Assembly (NCBI GenBank): GCA_015228815.1 | Contig: JADGCV010000015.1 | Coordinates: 25,463-89,462 of the forward strand | Reading direction: 5' to 3' | Origin: Magnetococcales bacterium | GTDB lineage: Bacteria > Pseudomonadota > Magnetococcia > Magnetococcales > UBA8363 | DNA: 64,000 bases | Shown: positions 13,502-24,200 of the stretch, piece by piece | Position numbering within the stretch: position 1 is the stretch's first letter | How the letters are laid out: the number at the start of each line of letters is the position of its first letter | Notes under the pieces: generated by a model | Seen by the model: only the letters and a program-made list of their open reading frames with translations | Database searches by the model: none | Told to the model about the DNA's origin: nothing | Position numbers and translations under genes: made by a program

Positions 13502-13544
13502 GACAAAAAAACTCCGAAATTACAATAATTTCAAGACATCAGGT

Positions 13545-14123
13545 TCATTTGACGATACCGGAGAATCCCATGAACGCCAATGACATCAGGCCGGCGCTGA
13601 TCAGGGAAATGGGTGATCCCTTGAGCAAAGCGGGAACATCGGACAGATCGATCCGTTCACGCATGCCGGCAAATAGAATCAGCACCAGTCCGAATCCCAT
13701 GCCGGCGCCGGCGCCATAGATCGAGGCTTCAAGGAAAGAGTGTTCCTTCTGGATGTTGAGAATGGCCACCCCGAGGACACAGCAGTTGGTCGTGATCAGG
13801 GGAAGATAGATCCCCAGCGCCGCGTAGAGGACGGGACTCGTCTTGTGGATGACCATTTCGGTGAACTGAACCAGGGCGGCGATGATCAGAATGAAACAGA
13901 TGGTCCGCAGATATTCGAGTCCCAGGGGCGCCAGGATCATCTTTTCGGCAGCCCAGGAGATGGCCGAGGCCAGGGTCATCACGAAGATTACCGAGTAGGT
14001 CATGCCGATGGCGGTTTCGACCTTCTTCGAAACGCCGAGAAAGGGACAGATTCCCAGAAACTTCGTCAAAACGAAATTGTTGACGAACACGGTACTGATG
14101 AGAATGAGAAGAAAATCGGTCAT
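13545..14123 (-). CDS. rnfA: Rnf complex membrane subunit A
   Basis: A 192-residue integral membrane subunit with six helices; [29 protein letters not shown] is the family start and the later [13 protein letters not shown] is also conserved. It is paralogous to RnfE. First gene of the operon, so the operon promoter should lie in the 372-base gap to its right, shared with the divergent mrp gene. All six Rnf subunits are present and intact. Together they would supply low-potential ferredoxin, for example for nitrogenase, or oxidise it; no partner pathway is in the window. Confidence 0.95.
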   Translation of the reverse strand: MTDFLLILISTVFVNNFVLTKFLGICPFLGVSKKVETAIGMTYSVIFVMTLASAISWAAEKMILAPLGLEYLRTICFILIIAALVQFTEMVIHKTSPVLYAALGIYLPLITTNCCVLGVAILNIQKEHSFLEASIYGAGAGMGFGLVLILFAGMRERIDLSDVPALLKGSPISLISAGLMSLAFMGFSGIVK

Positions 14124-14495
14124 GGCATTGGACTTTAGTTTTCGCCGCCAAGGCTTGGATGTTGATCATGCCCCACGACCACCTGCTCACGGGGGTTCCG
14201 TTCGACGGGTGCCCCGTTCGACGGGGAGAGGATGGGGCCGGGAACCGACGAAACCCGGAGGATTGACGCAACCGGTTTTTCCAGTCGCTCCGATGCAATC
14301 TTGTACCTCATCTTCCACGCGATCGGCAACGCAAAATCTTTTCTTTCCTCCATTTTTTTCTCTTGTTATAAAGATGTTATAAAACCGCTTCCGCCACTGG
14401 TTTCCCGATGGCGCCCTTGACTCTCCGGACGGGGACGATATGCTTCTCGTCGCGGATTCGATCAATCAACTTGAGGCCCTTTCCAGGAGATCCCG
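14124..14495. other. divergent intergenic region between rnfA and mrp
   Basis: No gene was found in these 372 bases. They contain a tandem pair of CCGTTCGACGGG units, the second lying within a 5-bp-stem hairpin at 14212-14226, and an AT-rich stretch at 14340-14385 in which TTATAA occurs twice about 11 bases apart. The latter is a reasonable place for promoters of rnf and/or mrp, but no clear -35/-10 pair could be fixed. An AGGAGA ribosome site lies five bases before the mrp ATG at the right edge. Confidence 0.5.
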
Positions 14496-15578
14496 ATGCC
14501 TGTTGTCACGGAAGCGCAAATTCTTGATGCATTGAAAAAAGTAGTCGATCCCGATCTGCGGCGCGATATTGTCGGCCTGGGGTTCGTCAAGGATCTGAAA
14601 ATCGACTCGGGACGGGTTTCCTTCAAGATCGAATTGACGACGCCGGCCTGTCCCGCCAAGGAACGGATGCGCCGGCAGGCCCTCGACGCGGTGATGGAGG
14701 TGGCCAATGTTTCGCGGGTGGACATCGAAATGACGGCAAGGGTTCGCGCCGCGCCCAGAAACTCGACCCCCAACCTGATTCCAAACGTCAGGAATGTCAT
14801 TGCCATCGCTTCGGGAAAGGGGGGGGTCGGAAAATCGACCACCGCGGTCAATCTGGCCCTGGCTCTGGCCCAGACCGGAGCCACGACTGGCATCCTTGAT
14901 GCCGATATTTATGGTCCAAGCCTGCCCAAGATGCTCAAGGTCGAGGGACGTCCCGACCCGGAAGAGGGCAAAAAAATCACCCCGGCGGAGGCCTACGGAC
15001 TCAAAGTGATGTCCATGGGGTTCTTCATGGATGAGGATACCCCGGTGGTCTGGCGCGGCCCGATGGTCGGCATGGCGGTGGAACAACTCCTGCGCGATGT
15101 CGATTGGGGTGAACTGGATTATCTGGTGATCGATCTGCCCCCGGGAACCGGCGACGCCCAGTTGACCCTGACCCAGAAGGTCCCCATCACCGGGGTCGTC
15201 ATCGTCTCGACCCCCCAGGATGTCGCCCTGGCGGATGTCAAACGGGGAATCAACATGTTCCGCAAGGTCGATACGCCCGTTCTGGGGATTGTCGAAAACA
15301 TGTCCTATTTCCTGTGTCCCCATTGTGGCCATCGCTCGGAAATCTTTTCCCACGGTGGTGCGCGACGGCAGGCGGAGGCCTTCGGCATGGAGTTCCTCGG
15401 AGATATTCCCCTGGACGGGGCCATCCGTGAAGACGCCGACTCGGGAATCCCCATCGTGATCGCCCACCCCGACAGTCCGCAGACGCAAAAATATCGGGAA
15501 ATCGCTGCACGAATCGCCGCCATCATCGCCACCCTGGGCTTTGACGGTCCGGCTTTTCCGGAAATCATCGTCGAATGA
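14496..15578 (+). CDS. mrp: Mrp/ApbC/NBP35 family P-loop ATPase, Fe-S cluster carrier
   Basis: A 360-residue cytosolic Fe-S cluster carrier or scaffold. Residues 1-90 form the MIP18/DUF59 domain (DALKKVVDPDLRRDIVGLGFVKDL); the ParA-like NTPase follows with the deviant Walker A SGKGGVGKST near 108-117, a switch region DADIYGPSLPKML, and DYLVIDLPPGTGDAQLT. The Cys pair LCPHCG near 275 binds the cluster between two subunits. The start has AGGAGA five bases upstream. Divergent from rnf, whose subunits need many Fe-S clusters; this is functional plausibility only. Confidence 0.93.
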   Translation: MPVVTEAQILDALKKVVDPDLRRDIVGLGFVKDLKIDSGRVSFKIELTTPACPAKERMRRQALDAVMEVANVSRVDIEMTARVRAAPRNSTPNLIPNVRNVIAIASGKGGVGKSTTAVNLALALAQTGATTGILDADIYGPSLPKMLKVEGRPDPEEGKKITPAEAYGLKVMSMGFFMDEDTPVVWRGPMVGMAVEQLLRDVDWGELDYLVIDLPPGTGDAQLTLTQKVPITGVVIVSTPQDVALADVKRGINMFRKVDTPVLGIVENMSYFLCPHCGHRSEIFSHGGARRQAEAFGMEFLGDIPLDGAIREDADSGIPIVIAHPDSPQTQKYREIAARIAAIIATLGFDGPAFPEIIVE

Positions 15579-15603
15579 TCTCCGTCGTCCCATGGATCAA
15601 AAT

Positions 15604-15637
15604 CCCCCTCCCTTCATCTCTTCCTGATGGGGGGGGG
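15604..15637. terminator. possible bidirectional terminator between convergent genes
   Basis: A C-rich block at 15604-15612 can pair with a run of nine G at 15629-15637 across a 16-base loop, in the 64-base gap between the stops of mrp and the phasin-like gene. Adjacent A/T runs are short, so the assignment is weak. Confidence 0.35.
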
Positions 15638-15642
15638 GACCT

Positions 15643-16014
15643 TCAATCCTTGGATCGTCCCATCCCCATGGAGCGCAAGAGCGGAGAATATTCTTCGATG
15701 TGGTGTCCAACAAGATCATTAAGGTGAATCTGGGTTTCGATCACTTCCTCGATGGACAACTGGACATGATCCAGGTACGTTTTCCCCAATGAAGTCATCG
15801 CCGATGATTGAATGTCGAAGACCTCGGGAATGGTCATCACCCGGCGCATCAGATCCAACTGTCCCAGTCGCATCGACATGAGATCGGAGGATGTTTCCAA
15901 CGTCAAATTGGCAATCTTCTCTACCGCATGATTGGCGATACGTTGTGCGTCCGACATGGAATTTCGCAAAGAAAAATAGGCGTTCGACAAACTTTTCGCG
16001 GCCTGTACCACCAT
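15643..16014 (-). CDS. phasin-like protein
   Basis: A 123-residue, almost wholly alpha-helical protein without membrane segments. ANHAVEKIANLTLETSSDLMSMRLGQLDLMRRV resembles the core of phasin_2-type proteins, which coat polyhydroxyalkanoate granules. ATG 16014 is preferred because GGGAG lies seven bases before it; a TTG six codons upstream is less likely. No PHA synthase is in the window, so a granule role is inferred from sequence character only. It is a single gene, flanked by glgC on one side, which at least concerns carbon storage. Confidence 0.55.
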   Translation of the reverse strand: MVVQAAKSLSNAYFSLRNSMSDAQRIANHAVEKIANLTLETSSDLMSMRLGQLDLMRRVMTIPEVFDIQSSAMTSLGKTYLDHVQLSIEEVIETQIHLNDLVGHHIEEYSPLLRSMGMGRSKD

Positions 16015-16260
16015 GACGAATCTCCCGTTCAATCCAACCTACCGACACACCCCAAAGGGGCGACCCATGTGACGTGTTTACCCTGCGATGTCATGAAAAA
16101 AAAGATTTCCGCCATCGATCATGATTTCATGTTGCAAAGCAGCATAGCCGATCGATTAATGTGAATCAATCCTCCTCATGAAAGGATAGGAATTTTTTTT
16201 ACCATCGTATTTTGTGTTCGTTCTTATTGAAAAAAAATCGCGAAGAGGGGCCTTCAAGGC

Positions 16261-16296
16261 CAACCTGAAAGGGGTGCCGCTGGTCCTTTCAGGTTG
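16261..16296 (-). terminator. hairpin downstream of glgC
   Basis: A perfect 12-bp inverted repeat (CAACCTGAAAGG at 16261-16272, its complement at 16285-16296) with a 12-base loop sits 25 bases past the glgC stop. Read on the minus strand it is followed by a second small GGCCTT/AAGGCC palindrome and then a T-run, as expected of a rho-independent terminator. Confidence 0.65.
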
Positions 16297-16320
16297 CCTG
16301 GAAGAATCATGAGAGAATGC

Positions 16321-17607
16321 TCAACGGCCTTTTTTCTGTTCCAGCCATTTGTCGAGGGTTGGCTGGGTGATCAGACAAATGCCTCCCTGGGTGCGATGGA
16401 ACCATTGGGCATCTTCCTCGGGGTCAAGGCCGACCACCAGGCCATCGGGGATTTTGCAATCTTTGGCCACGACGACCTTTTTCAAGGTACAACGACGACC
16501 GATGTCGGCGCGTGGGAGAATGACCGAATCCTCCACCAGACCGTAGGAGTTGACGCGCACGTCGCTGAACAGCAGGGACCGGCGTACCGTCGAACCCGAG
16601 ACGATGCAACCGCTGGAAACGACCGCATCCAGGCCCATGCCGCGACGATCGTTGTCGTCGAAGACAAATTTGGCGGCGGGCCGTTGTACCTGGTAGGTCC
16701 AGATGCTCCAGCGCGGATCGTAGAGGTTGAGGGCCGGGGTGACGTGGGTCAGATCGATGTTGGCCTCCCAATAGGCATCCACCGTTCCGACATCGCGCCA
16801 GTAATTTTCGACGTCGGTGGACTCGCGGACACAACTTCTGGAGAAGCGGCTGGCATGTACGTTATATCCGTTGGCGACCATGAAGGGGATGATATCCTTG
16901 CCAAAATCATGGCTTGAATCCTTCAGTTCCGCGTCGCGCAGCAGTTGCTCCCGGAGCACCTTGGCGTTGAAAATATAGATGCCCATGCTTGCCAGGGCCT
17001 GATCGGGCTTGTCGGGGATGGGGGCGGGGTTGGTGGGCTTTTCGGTGAAGGTGATGACACGATCGGAGGCATCGACACCCATGACGCCGAATTCCCTGGC
17101 GGCGTCGAGGCTGGTTTCGACACAGGCGACCGATATGTCGGCATCGTTCTGGATGTGCTCTTCCAGCATCAGGGAATAGTCCTGCTTGTAGATGTGGTCG
17201 CCTCCCAGGATGAGGATATAATCGGCCTTTTGACTGTCGATCAGGTCAAGGTTTTGGAAGACGGCATCGGCGGTTCCCTCATACCAGGACTGGGTGTCCG
17301 ACTGTTGCGCTGGCCATACCTGGATGAATTCATTGAGTTCGGAACGGAAAAACCCCCACCCGCGTTGGACGTGCTGAATCAGGTTGTGGGAACGGTACTG
17401 GGTGGCGACGCCGACGCGGCGGATTCCGGAGTTGACGCAGTTGGACAGGGGAAAATCGATCAGGCGGTATTTGCCCCCGAAGTAGACGGCGGGTTTGGCC
17501 TCGTTGTCGGTCAGGTCCTTGAGCCGTGTTCCCCGTCCTCCCGCCAGTACCAGGGCAAGTGTTTTTCTCAAGGCATCGTTGATATGGGGTTTGGCATGTT
17601 GCGGCAT
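16321..17607 (-). CDS. glgC: glucose-1-phosphate adenylyltransferase (ADP-glucose pyrophosphorylase)
   Basis: Makes ADP-glucose from glucose-1-phosphate and ATP, the committed step of bacterial glycogen synthesis. The 428 residues have the nucleotidyltransferase signature LVLAGGRGTRLKDLTDNEAKPA near the N-terminus with the regulatory-site arginines and lysine, the ILGGDHIYKQDY segment, and a C-terminal left-handed beta-helix (SGCIVSGSTVRRSLLF, VILPRADIGRRCTLKKVVVA). The length is normal. No glgA or glgB is present, but pgm, which supplies glucose-1-phosphate, lies 1.4 kb away divergently. The preceding 239 bases are noncoding and should hold its promoter. Confidence 0.95.
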   Translation of the reverse strand: MPQHAKPHINDALRKTLALVLAGGRGTRLKDLTDNEAKPAVYFGGKYRLIDFPLSNCVNSGIRRVGVATQYRSHNLIQHVQRGWGFFRSELNEFIQVWPAQQSDTQSWYEGTADAVFQNLDLIDSQKADYILILGGDHIYKQDYSLMLEEHIQNDADISVACVETSLDAAREFGVMGVDASDRVITFTEKPTNPAPIPDKPDQALASMGIYIFNAKVLREQLLRDAELKDSSHDFGKDIIPFMVANGYNVHASRFSRSCVRESTDVENYWRDVGTVDAYWEANIDLTHVTPALNLYDPRWSIWTYQVQRPAAKFVFDDNDRRGMGLDAVVSSGCIVSGSTVRRSLLFSDVRVNSYGLVEDSVILPRADIGRRCTLKKVVVAKDCKIPDGLVVGLDPEEDAQWFHRTQGGICLITQPTLDKWLEQKKGR

Positions 17608-17846
17608 GTTCGTGTACTTTCTGAATTTTCAGGTCTTTAAGATCGACCGTTGACAGTCTTTGATGACTCCCGGGTTCCCGGACGCATGAGTGGCTTGTTG
17701 GATGATTCGCCACGAAACGTTGCGCGGCTTCCGGGTGACTCCGGGTCACGCCACCCGCGTGGTGTTGCTCATGATCATCCGGTCGGTGTCCATTGTTTCA
17801 CACTTTGTATAACACACCCGGTCGATGCACGCCACCGCGACAAACG

Positions 17847-18638
17847 TCAGGAGGTATAAATCGTGGCGATAAAACGGCCAATCGATTCAAAATAGGTTTG
17901 CAGTCCGTGAAGCATCAGATCGTTGTGTCCGGCATGGGGGATGGGCACCATGTTCTTGTTCGTGGCGCCACAGGCATCGAACAGGGCCTGGCCATCGGAA
18001 ATCGGGATCAGGTCATCGTTGCGACCATGCAACAGAAGGGTCGGCGTGGTGATGGAGCGCATTTTTTCCAGGCTGGAGAATCCCTGGGATTCGTTGGCTC
18101 CCTGAAGGGACAGTCCGCTCAATCGTTCGATGAGGTCGATGGTGTATGCAAAGGCGCTTTCGAGGATCAATCCGCGAATCCCTTCGGGACGACGGAAGGC
18201 GATTTCGATGGCGGCGGCGCTGCCCATGGAACGGCCCATGGTGAACACGGCGGGCAACCCGCCGACAAGTGGTCCGACGATCTCCCGCAAATGGTCGAAA
18301 ACCGCCACGGCATCCCGCAGAAGGGCCGTGCCGCCGGGAATGCCCGTCGATTGGCCATAACCACGGAAATCGACGACGAGAAAATGAATACCCATTCCGG
18401 TATAGAATGTTGAAAGCTCCTCGTAGTCGGCGGCAATTTCACCATTGCCGTGCCAGTAGAGCAGCAACGGACCCGGACCATCTCCGGCACGGTAGAGCCT
18501 CCCTCCCAGGGAGACCTCCTTCTCCACGGGAAACAGCAGTTCATGGGCGTTTGTCGTGGAAGGATAGCCCTGTTCATCACGGGGATGGAACAGAACGCGG
18601 GCAATCCGGGGATGATCGATCAGGGGTGGCTGGCTCAT
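17847..18638 (-). CDS. alpha/beta hydrolase
   Basis: A 263-residue serine hydrolase. The nucleophile elbow is GRSMGS, the oxyanion strand YWHGNGEIAADY precedes it, and FVVDFRGYGQSTG is the usual strand-beta4 loop; the acid lies in LLLHGRNDDLIPISDG and the catalytic His in PIPHAGHNDL. No signal peptide is seen. ATG 18638, with CGGAG upstream, is preferred over an ATG 15 codons earlier. It lies upstream of glgC in the same direction but 239 bases away. The substrate is unknown; the class includes esterases, thioesterases and peptidases. Confidence 0.85.
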   Translation of the reverse strand: MSQPPLIDHPRIARVLFHPRDEQGYPSTTNAHELLFPVEKEVSLGGRLYRAGDGPGPLLLYWHGNGEIAADYEELSTFYTGMGIHFLVVDFRGYGQSTGIPGGTALLRDAVAVFDHLREIVGPLVGGLPAVFTMGRSMGSAAAIEIAFRRPEGIRGLILESAFAYTIDLIERLSGLSLQGANESQGFSSLEKMRSITTPTLLLHGRNDDLIPISDGQALFDACGATNKNMVPIPHAGHNDLMLHGLQTYFESIGRFIATIYTS

Positions 18639-20660
<2,022 letters not shown>

Positions 20661-20681
20661 ACCCGGCGCTCCACCCTTCAA

Positions 20682-20716
20682 GTGTGGGGACCGTATGGAT
20701 GGGTCGGTCCCCACAC
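20682..20716 (+). terminator. hairpin terminator after pgm
   Basis: A perfect 12-bp inverted repeat (GTGTGGGGACCG at 20682-20693, complement at 20705-20716) with an 11-base loop lies 22 bases after the pgm stop and is followed by GCTTTCAATTC. The stem is strong but the U-tract is poor. Confidence 0.65.
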
Positions 20717-20794
20717 GCTTTCAATTCAATGGCGTATCGGCGCTGTCTTGCGTGGTGGTTCCTCGATTCTGGTTCTTCAACGAAAGGTGTTGTG

Positions 20795-21715
20795 ATGGGC
20801 AATCCGGAATTGATTGAAGTTGATGGAAAAATGATTCCACTCAAGGAACTGCTCGACGAAAAGCGGCGGATCGAGGCCGAAAACGTCAGGCTCGGAAAAA
20901 AATATGAAAAACTGGAAAAGGAAAGTTTCAAGGCCATCGAACGACGCCGGCAGGAACAGGAACTCAAACCCTTCCAGGCGGAACTGGTGCGAATGCAGCA
21001 ATTCCTCGAAGATGAAGTCAAGCGGATGATCATCCTGCTGGAAGGACGCGACGCCGCGGGAAAGGGGGGAACCATCCGCCGCATGACCCGGTACATGAAT
21101 TCAAAACACTATCGTGTCGTCGCCCTGGGCAAACCGACCGACGTGCAGCGGACACAATGGTTTTTCCAGCGCTATGTCGAACAGTTTCCCACCGGTGGCG
21201 AGGTGGTTCTTTTCGATCGCAGTTGGTACAACCGGGCCATGGTCGAACCGGTCTTCAATTTTTGCACTCCGGAACAGTACGAAAACTTCATGGCCGGGGT
21301 CACGGGGTTCGAGAAGGACATTGTTCGCGAGGGGACGATTCTCTTAAAATTATATTTCAGCGTTTCCAAGAAAGAGCAGAAGTATCGCTTCGACCGGCGG
21401 CGTCATGATCCTCTGCGGCACTGGAAATTGAGCGAAGTGGACATGCAGGCCCAGGACAAATGGGATGAGTTCACCAGGATGAAGTATGCCATGCTGCGGC
21501 GGACGCATACCCTCGATGCACCATGGATCATCATCCGCTCGGACAATAAACACCTGGCGCGCCTCAACGCCATCAAAACAGTCTTGAATGCGGTTCCGTT
21601 CAAGAAGACGCAAGGATTGGATCTGACTACCGATCCGAATGTGGTCATCTCCGGCTTCAGGGAACTGGAATACATGGAATCGGAGCGGATTGCCGAGGGA
21701 AAATACATCACCTGA
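20795..21715 (+). CDS. ppk2: polyphosphate kinase 2 family protein
   Basis: A 306-residue PPK2 enzyme, which transfers phosphate between polyphosphate and nucleotides, usually making GTP or ATP from the diphosphate. Walker A is [12 protein letters not shown] (about 82-93), Walker B-like [13 protein letters not shown] follows, and the lid region has [18 protein letters not shown]; these fit the single-domain PPK2 class. The N-terminal 70 residues form a charged helix. ATG 20795 is chosen because homology starts there; upstream codons read through the terminator hairpin. It lies between pgm and msrA; msrA begins 23 bases after its stop, so the two may form an operon. Confidence 0.93.
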   Translation: MGNPELIEVDGKMIPLKELLDEKRRIEAENVRLGKKYEKLEKESFKAIERRRQEQELKPFQAELVRMQQFLEDEVKRMIILLEGRDAAGKGGTIRRMTRYMNSKHYRVVALGKPTDVQRTQWFFQRYVEQFPTGGEVVLFDRSWYNRAMVEPVFNFCTPEQYENFMAGVTGFEKDIVREGTILLKLYFSVSKKEQKYRFDRRRHDPLRHWKLSEVDMQAQDKWDEFTRMKYAMLRRTHTLDAPWIIIRSDNKHLARLNAIKTVLNAVPFKKTQGLDLTTDPNVVISGFRELEYMESERIAEGKYIT

Positions 21716-21738
21716 CCCGGGCGAAGGAGGGGATTTCC

Positions 21739-22500
21739 ATGATCCTTGACAACAAGATGCGCCTTCCCACGCAAGAGGAGGCCCTTCCCGGACGATCGAC
21801 TCCGATGTCTGTCCCTGCAAGGCATTTTGTCCTGGGTCGTCCCCTCAAGTCCCCCTTTCCCAAACACATGGAGTCGGCCCTTTTTGGCATGGGTTGTTTC
21901 TGGGGGGCGGAACGGCTGTTCTGGGGATTGAATGGGGTCCATACGACTGCCGTCGGCTATGCCGGGGGGGGCACCCTCAATCCGACCTACGAGGAGGTCT
22001 GTTCCGGATTGACGGGACATCTTGAGGTGGTGCGCGTCGTTTTCGACCCGGAGGTGCTTGCCTACGCCATGCTTTTGCGCCTGTTCTGGGAATCCCATGA
22101 TCCGACACAGGGGATGCGTCAGGGCAATGATCGCGGGACACAATACCGGTCGGCGATTTTCTGCGCCAATGAAACACAGAAAGAACTGGCCTTGTCCAGC
22201 CGTACCCGTTTCCAGGAACATCTGTGGCGTGCCGGCTTTGGATCGATCACCACCGAAATCCTTGGGTGGTCCCCCTTTTTTTTCGCGGAGGGGATGCATC
22301 AACAGTATCTCGCCAAAAACCCATCCGGCTATTGTGGTCTCAAGGGAACCGGCGTCCGCCTCGAATCCGACCTCGACGAGGAGGCCAGGCGAACCAAGGG
22401 ACCATCGATCGAAGGAATGAAACGTCTTTTGTCCGGAAAATCGTTGGATGAGGAAATCATCGATCCCGCCAATCCCAATCTTATCCGACATCGCAACTGA
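21739..22500 (+). CDS. msrA: peptide-methionine (S)-S-oxide reductase
   Basis: Repairs oxidised methionine. The catalytic motif [11 protein letters not shown] has the active Cys at 53, and [32 protein letters not shown], the [11 protein letters not shown] segment and [14 protein letters not shown] are all conserved. At 253 residues it is longer than minimal MsrA: about 45 extra at the N-terminus, without a clear signal peptide, and about 55 at the C-terminus. No msrB is adjacent. It closely follows ppk2 on the same strand. Confidence 0.95.
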   Translation: MILDNKMRLPTQEEALPGRSTPMSVPARHFVLGRPLKSPFPKHMESALFGMGCFWGAERLFWGLNGVHTTAVGYAGGGTLNPTYEEVCSGLTGHLEVVRVVFDPEVLAYAMLLRLFWESHDPTQGMRQGNDRGTQYRSAIFCANETQKELALSSRTRFQEHLWRAGFGSITTEILGWSPFFFAEGMHQQYLAKNPSGYCGLKGTGVRLESDLDEEARRTKGPSIEGMKRLLSGKSLDEEIIDPANPNLIRHRN

Positions 22501-22560
22501 GGTCGCACCGCTGTCCCACGGTTTTGTGGAACAATATTCTCTTCGACCAATGGGGCGGAC

Positions 22561-23148
22561 ATGAAGACGTATTCCTTGACCCTGATCATGACACAACCGC
22601 TGACTTCCTTTTCCGAAGAGATGATTTCCTGGAAAGATCCCCCCGATGCGTGTCATCTGTTTTTTGTGCATCGCGGTGTTTCCCTGGTGGATCGGGAGTG
22701 GCCGTGGCTGCCACCGGGGCATCGTGGTTATTGTGCGGTCGATCATGAAAAGTATTTTGGCCCTCGCCCCGGGCCGTCCCTGGTCGCGGGAGGGTTGGCA
22801 ACGCTTGGAATGTTGTTGCGTCGGAGTGATGCCATGCTGTGTCTGCCCCATGGTCCGTGTTTGCTGAAGCGGCAACCTGTCACTTCGGGAGTGGTTGTCG
22901 CACTCGATGCCGAACCTGGAAAGGCCCGGGAAGGATTAAGAGTGGCGGTGGGATTGGCGGGCTGCGATGTCCCGATTGAAATACGCCTCCCGGTTGGGCG
23001 TTCCTGGCCGACCATCGAGGACCTGGGACGGATCCGACACGACGCAAGGGAGTTCGTCGAAGTCATGACGGCCCTGAAAATATGCTGCAAGGACCAGGAA
23101 TTCAATCCATCGAAGGAGGCAGGTTCCATGGGACTGATCTGCTTATGA
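22561..23148 (+). CDS. hypothetical protein, possibly DsrE/TusC-like
   Basis: I do not recognise this 195-residue protein with confidence. It is soluble, with no signal or membrane segment. The segment GKAREGLRVAVGLAGCDVPIEIRLPVG resembles the strand-helix-strand start of DsrE/TusBCD-fold proteins (AREGL...ALA..DVPV.V), which handle protein-bound sulfur; the first half is less similar and has a Pro/Gly-rich loop. Several cysteines occur (33, 88, 96, 120, 178, 179), but no cluster motif. Its TGA overlaps the galE ATG by four bases (ATGA), so the two genes are probably translationally coupled. ATG 22561 or 22588 could be the start. Confidence 0.6.
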   Translation: MKTYSLTLIMTQPLTSFSEEMISWKDPPDACHLFFVHRGVSLVDREWPWLPPGHRGYCAVDHEKYFGPRPGPSLVAGGLATLGMLLRRSDAMLCLPHGPCLLKRQPVTSGVVVALDAEPGKAREGLRVAVGLAGCDVPIEIRLPVGRSWPTIEDLGRIRHDAREFVEVMTALKICCKDQEFNPSKEAGSMGLICL

Positions 23149-24200
23149 AACCACATTCCCCCCCTGATTTGGCAACCTCCGACCGCCTGGACCGATCGCG
23201 ACCGGTCGTATTGGTGACCGGTGGCGCGGGATATATCGGCGCTCATACCTGTCGGCAGTTGCACGCCACCGGATATACCCCGGTGGTGATCGACAATTTG
23301 ACGACAGGATGGGCTTCTTCCGTGCGTTGGGGGCCTTTGGAGCGTGGGGATGTCCGCGACAAACTCTTTGTCGATGCGATGATGCGCAAATACCAGCCCC
23401 ATGCAGTATTTCATTTCGCGGCATTGTCGGTCGTGGCGGAATCGATGCGAAAACCGGCGGGGTACTATCATGTCAACGCCCTGGGAGGGCTCAATCTATT
23501 GCAATCGATGAGTGAATATGGGGTTGGTCATTTCATTCTGTCAAGTTCCGCGGCGGTCTACGGCGAACCGGAAACCTTTCCCATTCCGGAAACCCATCCC
23601 ACGCGCCCGCTCAATCCCTATGGCCAGAGCAAACTTTTCACCGAACAGATGACGCATCATATTGGTCGTGTCGGCAACATCCGGCATGTGATTCTCCGTT
23701 ATTTCAATGCGGCCGGGGCCGATATTCTCGGATCGCTTGGGGAGGATCATCGACCGGAAACCCATCTGATTCCCCTGGTTCTCCAGGCGGCGCTTGAAAG
23801 TCAGGAACCGCTTCACATTTTCGGTGCCGATTACGATACCCCGGATGGAACCTGCATCCGCGACTATATTCATGTCAACGACCTGGCCGAAATCCATTGT
23901 CGCGCTCTGAAACATCTCGAAGAAGGTGGCGATTCCGAAATTTTCAATGTCGGAACGGGTTCGGGGCACTCGATCATGGAGATCATCGAACTGGCCCGGA
24001 AGATCACTCAAAGAAAGGTGACCACGATCATCGGACCGCGTCGTTCTGGCGATCCTTCGCGATTGGTGGCGGACTCGGGGAAGGCGCGACAGGCATTGAA
24101 TTGGCATCCCCGGTATTCCGATCTGGAAACCATTCTGGCAACGACCTGGTCGTGGATTCTGAAGCAACACCACCAGAAACGAAACCAGGATCAGCATTGA
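23145..24200 (+). CDS. galE: UDP-glucose 4-epimerase
   Basis: Interconverts UDP-glucose and UDP-galactose. The 351-residue extended SDR enzyme has the NAD-binding GGAGYIGAHTCRQL, the HFAALSVVAESMRKP loop, SSSAAVYGEP with the catalytic serine region and YGQSK (Tyr and Lys of YxxxK), then RYFNAAGAD and CIRDYIHVNDLAEIH. The start ATG overlaps the stop of the preceding unknown gene (ATGA). Its last 173 bases are antisense to the nrfD-like gene. Provides sugar nucleotides for exopolysaccharide or LPS. Confidence 0.93.
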   Translation: MKPHSPPDLATSDRLDRSRPVVLVTGGAGYIGAHTCRQLHATGYTPVVIDNLTTGWASSVRWGPLERGDVRDKLFVDAMMRKYQPHAVFHFAALSVVAESMRKPAGYYHVNALGGLNLLQSMSEYGVGHFILSSSAAVYGEPETFPIPETHPTRPLNPYGQSKLFTEQMTHHIGRVGNIRHVILRYFNAAGADILGSLGEDHRPETHLIPLVLQAALESQEPLHIFGADYDTPDGTCIRDYIHVNDLAEIHCRALKHLEEGGDSEIFNVGTGSGHSIMEIIELARKITQRKVTTIIGPRRSGDPSRLVADSGKARQALNWHPRYSDLETILATTWSWILKQHHQKRNQDQH

